A DNA stretch of 64,000 nucleotides from Phytoseiulus persimilis (taxonomy: Eukaryota > Arthropoda > Arachnida > Mesostigmata > Phytoseiidae). The notes under the pieces are model-generated. The model was not told the DNA's origin and ran no database searches. It worked only from the letters and a program-made list of their open reading frames with translations. Position 1 is the stretch's first letter. Every line of letters starts with the position of its first letter. A program made the position numbers and the translations under genes. Location of the stretch: the NCBI GenBank assembly GCA_037576195.1, contig CM075101.1, forward strand, positions 31,744,001-31,808,000, given 5' to 3'. Shown piece by piece: positions 11,059 through 20,855 of this stretch.

Positions 11059-14000
11059 ATGGCGCGCCACCTCCTGTGGCTCCTGGCCGCAACCGCAGTC
11101 CTCAACCCTGTGTTGGCGGCCCCTCAGGGTGAATATCGTCTCGAGCCGATTTCATGCATTTTACTACTCCGTCTCATCGAATCTGGAATAGACTCGCGAC
11201 GGGCCACGGTGAAGGTGTGCTCACAGTGGAGGGAACTTCGAGTTTCAACTATTTCAGGAGCTGATGAAGACGAGTACGCAGAATACGATGTTGACGAAGC
11301 CGAAACTGTGGCGCCCAAAGCGCAGTTGAACACCGTGGAACCCGAGCCCGGAATCGAAATGTGCATTTGGAACGGCGAAACTTTCATGGACCAACAAGAA
11401 TGGCAGCAAGATAACTGCACAACATGTCGCTGCTTGGCAGGTCAAGTCGCTTGCACCCGCGTACAGTGTCCATCGCTCGCTGGCTGCAGGGGCTCTGCGG
11501 TGTTGTTGGCTAACGAATGCTGTGAAGTGTGCATCGAAGAACCCGAACCAGTTGTTACCGAACAGCTCCCCGGGCCTCCAGGACCGCAGGGAGATCATGG
11601 AAGCCCGGGTCGGCCTGGTGAGAGAGGAACTCCTGGGGAGCCCGGACATCACGGAGTACCGGGACTGCCTGGTCCACCCGGAGTTGTTCCTGATGTGAGT
11701 GGTTATTCGATCCATCGATGAATCGTATGCGTGTGAGTAGTTTGATTACCTAGCAGATGAAATTTTGCATCGCAGCTCAACAAATGGTTTTCGGAACAAC
11801 GGGCCTTGACCGGAGCGACAGGTGAAAAAGGGCCTGTGGATTTCCAATATATGCAAGCATCCGTCGGTCCGCCAGGAACCCGAGGCTCAACTGGACCCCC
11901 GGGGCCCCCAGGCCCGCAGGGATTCCAAGGGACACGAGGTGAATCCGGTGAGTCTGGGCCCCCGGGACCGACTGGACCCCCGGGAGAACGGGGTCCGGTC
12001 GGACCAGCAGGCAAAGATGTAAGGTTTGGACACGGGATGCGCACATCAAATCTTCGTCTTTGAATACATCGTCTTACCTGAGAAAGCAAAAAGGCGTTGA
12101 ATTCCTCAGGGTGAAACGGGAGAAGATGGTAAGCCGGGAGCTCAAGGACCTCCAGGAACGCAGGGACCTCGAGGGCTTCCGGGAATGTCGGGACTCCCGG
12201 GACCGAAAGGCCATCGAGGCTACCCGGGTCTCGATGGACCGAAAGGGGAAACGGGTGCTCCTGGTGAGAAGGGTTCTCTAGGCCCTCCAGGAAAACCGGG
12301 ACCGATCGGGCCAGTCGTGAGTTTTCTTGGATAGTTTGCCGTCGTCGATCGTCCTACACGGACTCTGTAGAACAGAGTCTGCTCACCTCGGGTAAAATGT
12401 TTGTCAGACCGTGTACTTTCCTCTAATAGGGACCGACAGGGCCTAGAGGGGAACGAGGACGAGAAGGACCCGCGGGTCCCCCTGGTATTCGAGGGAGTGA
12501 CGGTCAAATGGGGCCCCCGGGGCCCCCAGGATCCGCGGGACGGGCGGGGCCTCCAGGATTCCCGGGCGCTCCCGGCATGAAAGGAGACGCGGGTGGACAG
12601 GGTCCCAAGGGCAGTGCCGGGTTGCAGGGTCCGCGAGGAGAGTCAGGAATTCCTGGTGCGACCGGCGAACCTGGACCCATGGTAAGTGCACCCGCAACTC
12701 AAGATTACAGTCTCAACATTGACAGATAGGTCTCGGAACCATGATGAGAGAAAGTGGAAGACTCTGGAATAGGAAGACAAGAGAGCACCGGCGCGGAGAA
12801 TGAAGGAATGAGGAAGCGCTCCAAAGCTTTTCTTCCCGTACGACCATGCATTCCAGAAAGACCACTACAAACACATTTCGAGGAACCGCTTATTAGTACT
12901 CCGATTCCGAAACCTTTTCTGCCTTCAATTAGGGGCAACCCGGTAAAGATGGAGCTACCGGAGACAAGGGCAGTCGAGGGGACAGCGGCGCGGCTGGAGT
13001 ACCCGGATTCCCGGGACCTCGGGGACCACAAGGCTTAGCCGGCAGTCCTGGAATTCCGGGACCGAAAGGAGTTGCGGGCACCCCCGGGGATCAAGGTCAC
13101 AAAGGGGAAAGCGGACCGAAAGGAGAGAGTGGGGCTCCAGGACCCCGAGGAATCCCTGGTTCTCAAGGAGTCGCTGGGAAACGGGTAAGACTTCAGTGGC
13201 TTATTGAAGATCAGACAATGTCCGAGCCAATCGGGGTATAGCACAGCCGCTGAAACACAAACTCTTCCCAGGGTAAAAGCGGAGCACAGGGACCGCCTGG
13301 ACCGGTCGGGCCACAAGGAGAGAGAGTGAGTAGGTTTGGAGACGCATCCACAGTTTACGTTCCCCTCTCTTCTATGCATGAACAATGCATCAGTCGATCA
13401 CGAATCGACCCATTCCAGGGCACTCCTGGTCCGCGAGGACTCCCGGGCCCAGATGGTCTGCCCGGACAGAAAGGAGATCAAGGAATCGCAGGATCTCAAG
13501 GACCGACCGGTCCGAAAGGATCTTCCGGTGACAATGGCAAGCCAGGTTTGCCCGGCCTTCAAGGTCTCAGAGGAACTCCGGGTCTGCCGGGCCTACCCGG
13601 CAAAGATGGGGTCCCTGGAGAGAGAGTGAGTGCAGCTTCATAATCTGTGTTTTATTAAATCAATGAACGCGCTCTTTCAATTCCCAACAACCGTTGTCAG
13701 GGTCTTCCGGGTGCCGACGGTAAAACCGGGGAGCCCGGGCAACAGGGTTTACAAGGCCTCCCAGGCCCCACAGGGCTTCCAGGCATGAAAGGAGAACAGG
13801 TTAGTCACTTCGAATGGCTTGGTTCACGTCGAGAGTAATCCCGCTCGATGCTCGGCTTTCACTATGATACCACGACAGGGCGAGCCCGGGCTCGATGGGA
13901 AGGCAGGGCCTCAGGGCCCTCAAGGTCCTCGAGGAGACACAGGTAAAGAAGGCCCCATGGGAATGATGGGATTACCCGGGAAATCAGGAGAGCCGGGACT

Positions 14001-17000
14001 GAGAGGTCCTCCGGGACTCCAAGGATCTCGCGGATTCCAAGTGAGCTTCGGATTCTAAGGTTTTCGAGACATGCCGAAACGCGAAATTACGCCTCCTCAA
14101 TTTCGAATTTTTTCATGACCTATATCCTTCCAGGGCCTCCCGGGTATGGCGGGAAATCCAGGCGCCCCTGGGAAGGACGGCGGTCCCGGAGTGCAAGGTC
14201 CCCCTGGAGCACCCGGCGCAGTGGGACCGCGGGGAGAACGAGGCTTCCAAGGAGAAAGTGGGAAACAGGGAGTTCAAGGCCCTCCAGGAGAACGAGGGGA
14301 TCCCGGACCGGCCGGGCAAGATGGTGCTCGGGGCGCGACGGGAGAAAAAGGAGCTAAAGGACATTCAGGGCCTCCCGGTCTTGTGGTATGGCTTGTCCAC
14401 ATATTTTCTCCTAGATGAAACACGCTACGAGGTACGATTTCATCCTTATTCAAAATTTGGGAACTTCGCTCAGGGCCTGCCTGGACGACGGGGAGATATC
14501 GGGCCCGTTGGCTCCAAGGGGGAGCGGGGTGATCATGGTCCGCCCGGCCCCGAAGGCCCCATGGGCCGACCCGGAGAGCCCGGGATTCAAGGCCCCGTTG
14601 GACCTGTTGGTCACATCGGAGAACCTGGATTCAAGGGAGAGTCCGGACCTCCCGGACCGTTGGGTCCTACTGGTGCTCCAGGTCAAGTTGGAGACCGTGG
14701 ACCCATCGGGCCTCCCGGCCCTATTGGTTTCCAAGGCCCGCTAGGACCACCAGGACCCACTGGTCCCAAAGGGAACACCGGAGCTTTGGGAGCAAAAGGA
14801 GAACAAGGCAAAGTCGGACCCCAAGGTGTACCCGGAGAGGCCGGACCGATTGGCCCGGTGGGTTTGCAAGGACCCAAAGGTCCTCGCGGAGAACCTGGTC
14901 TCAAGGGTGACATTGGACTGCCGGGGCTTCCGGGACGTCAGGGCGAAATTGGCCGAGCTGGAGAACCGGGATCCGTCGGAGCTCCTGGACCCATGGGGCC
15001 TCCAGGTAAGCTCTCTCTAATAACGAGAGCTTGATCAGAGGCCTCTGATTCAGCCTTGAGCGGCTCGGAGCTTCCCGACCCCGATCCATTGATATTTATC
15101 CCCGCAGGAATCAAGGGAGTGAGTGGCGAACCGGGAAGAGTGGGTCCTCAGGGACCTCAAGGAAATCCTGGGCTCATTGGTCCACCCGGCGTTAAGGGAG
15201 ATGGTGGTGCTGAAGGTCCAGTCGGTCAATCTGGACCTATGGGACCTCCTGGACCGCAGGGTGAACGAGGGGTCCCAGGACTCCCTGGTCTTCAGGGACC
15301 AAAAGGTCCTTACGGACCTCGTGGACCACAGGGTGAGCGCGGACAAGAAGGGAAGCCGGGTGCTGATGGTGCCGCCGGTCCCGCTGGACCCCAAGGCATT
15401 CAGGGACCACCCGGACCTCAAGGAGAGCGCGGGCCCATCGGCAGTCCTGGCAAACAAGGTCCCGCCGGAATCGCTGGACGCACGGGAGACAAAGGACCTC
15501 AAGGTGGACCAGGCTCGCAGGGCCCGCCAGGACCCCCAGGCCTCATAGGACCCCCTGGCCCTGCTGGGCAGAGAGGCGCAACTGGAGAGCGTGGAGAGAG
15601 CGGAGAACCGGGACCACTGGGCGTCGCAGGTCCTCAAGGTCCACGGGGCGCGCCTGGAGTGCCCGGCATACAGGGATCCAAGGGCGACCGCGGGGATGTT
15701 GGTGAAAGAGGCCTCAAAGGACACAGAGGCCTCGCCGGACTCCAAGGTTTACCTGGACCTGTCGTGAGTGTTCCAAGAATGTCGTCCGAGGAGTTCGTTC
15801 TAATCTGGAGGGAAGAAATAACGACTCTAGACTTCTCATTAAAAGGGACCAGCTGGCGAACGTGGAGCACCCGGGCCTGCAGGAACTCAAGGGCTGGCCG
15901 GACCCCAAGGTCCTCGTGGCACAGCCGGACGGGACGGCTCTCCGGGACCACAGGGAGTTCAGGGAGCACCTGGTGCCCGGGGGCCATCAGGAGAAAACGG
16001 CAAACCCGGTATTCCTGGAGCCGCTGGAGTTGCTGGACCGCCAGGACCACCTGGTGAGCCTTTCGGCTACGACCCAGCAGCGCTCCAGGCCATCTTGGGC
16101 AAAACGAACACCAAAGGGCCCGACCCGATGCTCGGCGACGACGCGAGCCTCCTTTTCGACGGGAAAACTTCAATTGAAGAGAAGAAAAAGATCATTTTCA
16201 GTTACTACAAGCAGCTCATCGAAGAGTATGATCGTCTGAGGAACCCCACGGGAACCAAGGATTCTCCTGCAAAAACTTGCAAAGATCTCTCCATCTCACA
16301 CCCAAACCTCAAGAGTGGTACGTGAATCCATCATCCCGGATTCTCCAATCAGTCAAATCCAGATTCTGTCGGCTGGAACCGATCTGATCTCGATCCATCC
16401 CCTCTCTCAGGCATGTACTGGATCGACCCCAACCAGGGAGACTCTCGGGACGCTGTCGAAGTTTACTGCGATATAGCATCCGGAGCATCATGTATCACAC
16501 CGTCTCCGAGTGCCGTTGACAAGAAAGCGCACTACATCGGTAAACCGAAGCATGTTTGGTTCTCGGAGATGCCAGGTGGTCGTCAGGTAAGCCGACTATC
16601 CCATCAAAACTCCCGAACAATTATCATGCACCGCTTCCGGCCTCAACAAGATTTTGGAAACAGTGCGACACCAGCAAACAAGGAGTCTATCATGAATTGC
16701 AGTTCACGTATAAGATCGATCGTGTTCAGTTGACATTCCTACAAATGCTGAGCGGTCACGCCGAACAGAACATCACCTATCACTGCCGAAACTCCGTCGC
16801 TTACTCGGATACCCAGAAGAACAACTTCAAGAAAGCAGTCAAGCTATTGTCGAGCAACGACCTCGAATTGAAAGCGCAGAGGGACGAGACCTCTACGATG
16901 AACAAGTTTGCGTATGAGGCAGCGTACGATGGCTGCAAAGTAAGTCCTTCGAAGTTAGCTCCATGACACAGGGGAACAGACTATCTGAGAGATACTGCAA

Positions 17001-17238
17001 TTCAAACAAATTTCCTTTTCCGGAATGTTTCACAGTTTTTTGTTCGCCATCTTAGCAGCGAAGCGTCCCGTCATCATATTTCCTTTTTCAGGATCGCAAA
17101 GATACTTGGGACCACACTGTGTTGACTTTCAAGTCTGATAAACCCAACAGACTGCCGATCGTTGACATTGCTCCCCGCGATATCGGGAGTCGGTCTCAGG
17201 AATTCGGTCTCGAGATCGGAACAGCCTGTTTCATTTAA
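11059..17238 (+). CDS. Fibrillar procollagen alpha chain, complete, 17 exons
   Basis: Exons: 11059-11128, 11258-11694, 11776-12018, 12110-12316, 12430-12681, 12933-13184, 13272-13325, 13419-13625, 13701-13799, 13879-14040, 14134-14385, 14474-15005, 15108-15763, 15846-16317, 16411-16586, 16664-16939, 17092-17238. All phases agree: 4494 nt, 1497 aa. The order is signal peptide (1-20); acidic segment; VWC domain with 10 Cys (59-115); minor helix of 12 triplets (129-164); N-telopeptide; main helix (200-1213) of 338 uninterrupted Gly-X-Y; C-telopeptide; COLFI (about 1270-1497) ending TACFI. Exons of 54, 99 and 162 nt and Gly-first boundaries are typical of fibrillar collagens. It is an extracellular matrix trimer component. 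KGHR cross-link sites sit at both ends of the helix. Several RGD triplets occur. The start ATG follows a TATA box; an upstream in-frame GTG was not used. The acceptor of exon 16 is the least certain. Confidence 0.95.
13272..13325 (+). other. 54-bp collagen exon (ancestral unit size)
   Basis: Six Gly-X-Y triplets in exactly 54 nt, flanked by CCCAG and GTGAGT. This is the classical primordial exon length of fibrillar collagens. The neighbouring 162-nt exon (13879-14040) is three times this. Confidence 0.9.
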
Positions 17239-17279
17239 ATAACAGATCCCCTCCCTAGGTAGGTTTAGATAGCTACTCA

Positions 17280-17285
17280 AATAAA
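17280..17285 (+). terminator. Poly(A) signal of the collagen gene
   Basis: AATAAA 42 nt after the collagen stop codon. Conserved in arm 1. Confidence 0.8.
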
Positions 17286-17486
17286 GCACTGGTCACACGA
17301 GAATTACAATATCCGCCGTGTTATCCCTATTCTAGCCCAGGTTGAGTTTCAGCGATAACATATCAGAAGAAGAAAGCAAATTATTGCGGAAAGAGAGTGC
17401 ACTCTGTACGTCAACGCCAGTAGGGAAAGCGTTCGCTTTTATCTACAGATATGAACGATACACATGACACACGAAACGCGCAGATT

Positions 17487-19137
17487 TTACAGATATTTCT
17501 GAGATTTGCCAACCGCAAATCTAGACTGCAGTAGGGTTTTGTCAAGCATAGATTTAGCGCGTGTGGTGTCCACCATCGAGACCTTCATATCCTCTTCCCA
17601 GTTGAACGGTTTTCTGACCTGCTAAGACGAGAATATGTGAGACCCACATGCTTCAGATGTGTTATGTCGCTCGAGCGCATTCCCGCGTCCTCCTCAATAA
17701 TTCCAACAGATACGGGCCGAGAGAGAGGTGCGAATAAGTTCGCTCTGAAGCACCAATCCCGCAAGCTTACCGGAAGGGCTCCATCGTCGCTTTTGTCGCC
17801 GCTCTTCATCTTCTTGCTCTTTTTCTTTTTGTCTTTCTTGTGCTTCATTTCTTTCTTCCTTGATTTCTTCTCTTTCTTTGTCTTTTTCTTCGATTTGCGC
17901 TCCCTCTCGTCCCTGTGCATTTCTATCAGAGGTTTACTTCGTTTCGCCGCGTTGAATTTCTCCAAATGTTCATCAATCTCAGCGTCTCGTTTCCTGCAAC
18001 ACGGCGCGTCGCTGGTTATTGTACAAGTCGGCCAACTGGCAGGGAAACTCTCCCTGCGGGGTAGGCATCTCCTTATCATAGAATCACTGAGATTGGAACC
18101 TTTGCGCGAGATCCTGCTGATTTTTTCCTGTTTTCTCGTCGTTCTTCGGATCCTGTTTCTCCTTACCGGGAGTAGCAGTCCAGCTGTCATCCAATACGGT
18201 TTCCTATCAACGTTTCGAATCAGTTTTCCCTTGCAAATATACTCCGGGCTTCTCCCTCGACTTAAGAATTTGGAAATAGGTGGGAACCCACAGCTATCCG
18301 TAACGTTGAGTACTCACTGTCCCGTCGCGCTTCGTGAACATACGGGCGCCTAGACCTATCTTCACACCCGTGCGATCAGAAGGCAATTCAGTCATCCAGG
18401 AGTCCCTTTCGGGTATGACATCCTTTGATGCCGCAGCTCGACGTTCTCTCTCCGCGAACTCCGCTTTCATATCATAATCCCCACCCTGCAAACCCACCGC
18501 GGGACCTATCTGGCCGTCTTCATCAGAACTGTTTGACTCCGATGATGACGGTTCGGACTTGTCGTCCTGCTGACCTGAGACAAGAATGTAGAGAACATCA
18601 AGGTGCTGGCTGGTCGGATTGGTGGTAAAGACTGATCCTATCCTAAGCATCATTCTTTTCGAGACTCACCTGCTAGATGTCGCAGATGGGGTGGGAGTGC
18701 TGGACCTATAGTTGCGGATTCTCTCGCCGAGCCAGTTGATGTAGATGGTTGACTCTCGGAAGAAGTTCCCGATCTGTTCCCAGGGAAAAAGCGTCATTCC
18801 AGCGAGGTTGTAAGGATACGCATATAAAGTCAGGTATTCAGACTTCGAACCTCTTTCGCAAATGGGGGGGTAATACCGGGCCGATCGCCGGCGTGCAGGA
18901 CCCGTCGGCTTGGCGTTCCTCTGCGCATTCATCATCGTCCGAAAATGTCGTCCTGGGAAACGTGGAGCATATTTTATTGTCCGAGACATTCCCTGAGATC
19001 GTATGTTGCGATGAGTTCGCCATACATGGTGACCAGCCCGTGGGCAAGAATGGCCGTCAGAATATCTCCTCTCTCCGAGTTCGAGCTGACCGTTTAAGAC
19101 CCGTTGGAAGCTCAGGACCGATAGCCTTTGATTCCAT
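17487..19137 (-). CDS. GPALPP1: GPALPP motifs-containing protein 1 (copy 2, intact, 7 exons)
   Basis: Minus-strand exons are 19137-19091, 18952-18851, 18773-18670, 18574-18318, 18203-18100, 17993-17771 and 17618-17487. All splice sites and phases match copy 1, and the protein is again 322 aa. Changes include Ser35Cys, a Glu/Gly and a Glu/Gln in exon 5, and a Lys/Met in the Lys-rich tract. The stop is TAA here and TGA in copy 1. A 5-nt deletion lies within intron 5 and does not touch the splice sites. All four GPxLP motifs and the WMTELP block are kept. The gene faces the collagen gene, with 248 nt between stops, and both 3' UTRs must be short or overlap. It is probably allelic to copy 1. Confidence 0.9.
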
Positions 19138-19164
19138 GATGAAAATGACACTCCAACCCAAAAT

Positions 19165-19171
19165 CCAATCA
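19165..19171 (-). promoter_or_regulatory. Inverted CCAAT box upstream of GPALPP1 (copy 2)
   Basis: Same TGATTGG (read on the minus strand) at the same distance from the start codon as in copy 1. Confidence 0.3.
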
Positions 19172-19473
19172 GAATGTGCGAAGAGTAGGATTCCATGCGC
19201 TGAATGTACACTTATGACTCGGGCATAGTGCCCCTGATTCGAATCGTACTTCGCCTCCGCTGTTGTCGGGACGATCGTCCCCCTCTCGCCGCGAACTTGA
19301 CTGCTAAATCTCAGACTGAGCTCTTGCTCAGGGCGATGAAATGATTGATGGATTATTGACCGGGATTCCGTTCGGAAATGGCTGTTCCGGATGTTGGCCT
19401 CGAGATCAAAAATATTCCCCCGAAAACTGCGGAAAAAAACGGGGCCAAGCTCAGCTGCTGAACTAGTGGTTCC

Positions 19474-19657
19474 GTAGGCTTACGTTCCACATCGATCTGA
19501 TTAACGACCAGTGAATTGAAAGCAAGCAGCTGACGGCAGAGCGAGTGATAAGTGGTAGTCGACAGTGCCGCAAAGCACAACTGTGTGTGGTTTCAGTTTC
19601 GTTGCGGCTTGCTTCCGGCACAACAAGCGAACCCTCGCCGTTAGAATGTAAGCCTAC
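19474..19657. mobile_element. MITE-like insertion present only in arm 2
   Basis: Arm 2 carries about 220 bp absent from arm 1. Within it, GTAGGCTTACGTTC (19474-19487) and GAATGTAAGCCTAC (19644-19657) form inverted ends: 13 of 14 positions match in the form GTAGGCTTACRTTC. The segment is 184 bp, has no coding capacity, and is inserted in the GPALPP1/zinc-finger intergenic region. I could not define a clean target-site duplication, and the extra sequence extends some 30 bp beyond the inverted ends on the left. Confidence 0.5.
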
Positions 19658-20524
19658 ATTAAAAAGTCCCGTGACAGCGGATATATTGCGTGAAATGTAG
19701 AATGATGATTCCGCACAATTTTTAAACAGCAGAACCGTTTAAACTACAGAATGTCCTCCGAAGCCCTGCAGGCGCAAAGCTCTTTAACGGAACGGAGAAC
19801 GGACATCCCAACACAAGGTGCGTAATCCACCTGAGTTTAACGCTCCCCAATTTACAGGGGTCTTGCGCTCACCAAGTATCTGATTCGAGCAAAAACCTCG
19901 AATCGTTCCGGATGCTATCCCTTTGGTGCTTTGGTCTTGGATCCGAGAGATCCCCGGCCCGATCGTTCTTCGTGGACACGATCGAGGCTGGTGACGTTCG
20001 GCCAGTCATACAGCTGACTGCGACGAAACTCTCTGGATCCACCAAGAGTTTCTCGCAACCGAACACGAGATGATATGATGGAAGCACACATTATCCTCAG
20101 CCACCTGAACGTGTTTCGGGGGTCTCCTAGGCTATCGCTTTTCAGAGACTGATTGATCTGAGTTTGACGGAGCCTGTTCCGCATGGTACGATCGTGTTTA
20201 CACTATACCTGAGCTCAACCAAGTCGTTCTGGATCTCAGTAGAAAATTGGGATGATCCGAGAGCGATTCCCAGGGCGGGATGCTTAACTTCTTCTGCTCG
20301 TGCGAATCATGCTCTGAGTGTCAGCTCGATGCTACGGACAATAATTTCCTGCTAAGACTTTGATGGACTGTTTTGATGCCATGTTGACTATATCGTGGCT
20401 TTGCATGAGCATACGTCAGTGCTGCCGGACGATTGCCCCGGACAGTTCGACTAAGCTCATTCTCGAGGCGTAATGAATTCGCAGAAAACTTCGTCCTCTG
20501 ACCGCTCTTATTTTGTCAACGCAG

Positions 20525-20590
20525 GGTCACCGGGATCGCTCAACAATCAAACCCATGAAGGAAGGATCACAGATGGCTCCCTCTCTTCAT
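20525..20590 (+). CDS. Possible zinc-finger gene exon, arm 2 copy
   Basis: Counterpart of 2221-2286, with GCAG acceptor and GTGAGT donor kept and the frame open. Confidence 0.3.
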
Positions 20591-20844
20591 GTGAGTAAGG
20601 AACATTGCCGTGCAGAGCGTATTTTCTCTCAACAGGGGCTCAAATCGAATGGGAGGCTGGATCTCGAGATGAAATTTTCATCTGAATGAATCTGTTCGCT
20701 CAGAAATGCTCGTTCTCGAGGACTGCTTGACTTCGTTTTGAGGAGTTCGGAGGGATTCTTATCCATGTCCGCCCTAATGGGTCTGGATGCACCGTCTGAT
20801 TGGGACATTGTGCAACGTCTTCTAGGGCTGAACTCTATCCGCAG

Positions 20845-20855
20845 GTGAAACAGGT
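20845..20855 (+). pseudogene. Truncated zinc-finger exon at the LINE junction
   Basis: The first 11 nt of the finger-encoding exon follow an intact CCGCAG acceptor. Homology with arm 1 then stops and LINE coding sequence starts. Both fingers are missing on this side. Confidence 0.55.

Larger units (their letters stand above)
15877..20855. repeat. Inverted repeat arm 2 (mirrors 1956-6939)
   Basis: Reverse complement of arm 1. It begins at the CTGCAG inside the last helical exon, where arm 1 is cut by the gap. It ends 11 nt into the zinc-finger exon, where the retrotransposon begins. It lacks the 236-bp arm 1 insertion but has its own insertion near 19445-19665. Confidence 0.9.

Noticed and set aside
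10619-11092. 157-codon minus-strand frame overlapping the collagen promoter
   Set aside because: No domain; it overlaps the collagen 5' end in antisense.
11703-15745. Pro- and Ser-rich frames antisense to the collagen helix
   Set aside because: They are mirror readings of the Gly-X-Y codons.
17637-18353. 238-codon Phe/Leu-rich plus-strand frame resembling a membrane protein
   Set aside because: It is the antisense of the Lys-rich GPALPP1 exon and flanking introns. The same shadow exists in arm 1.
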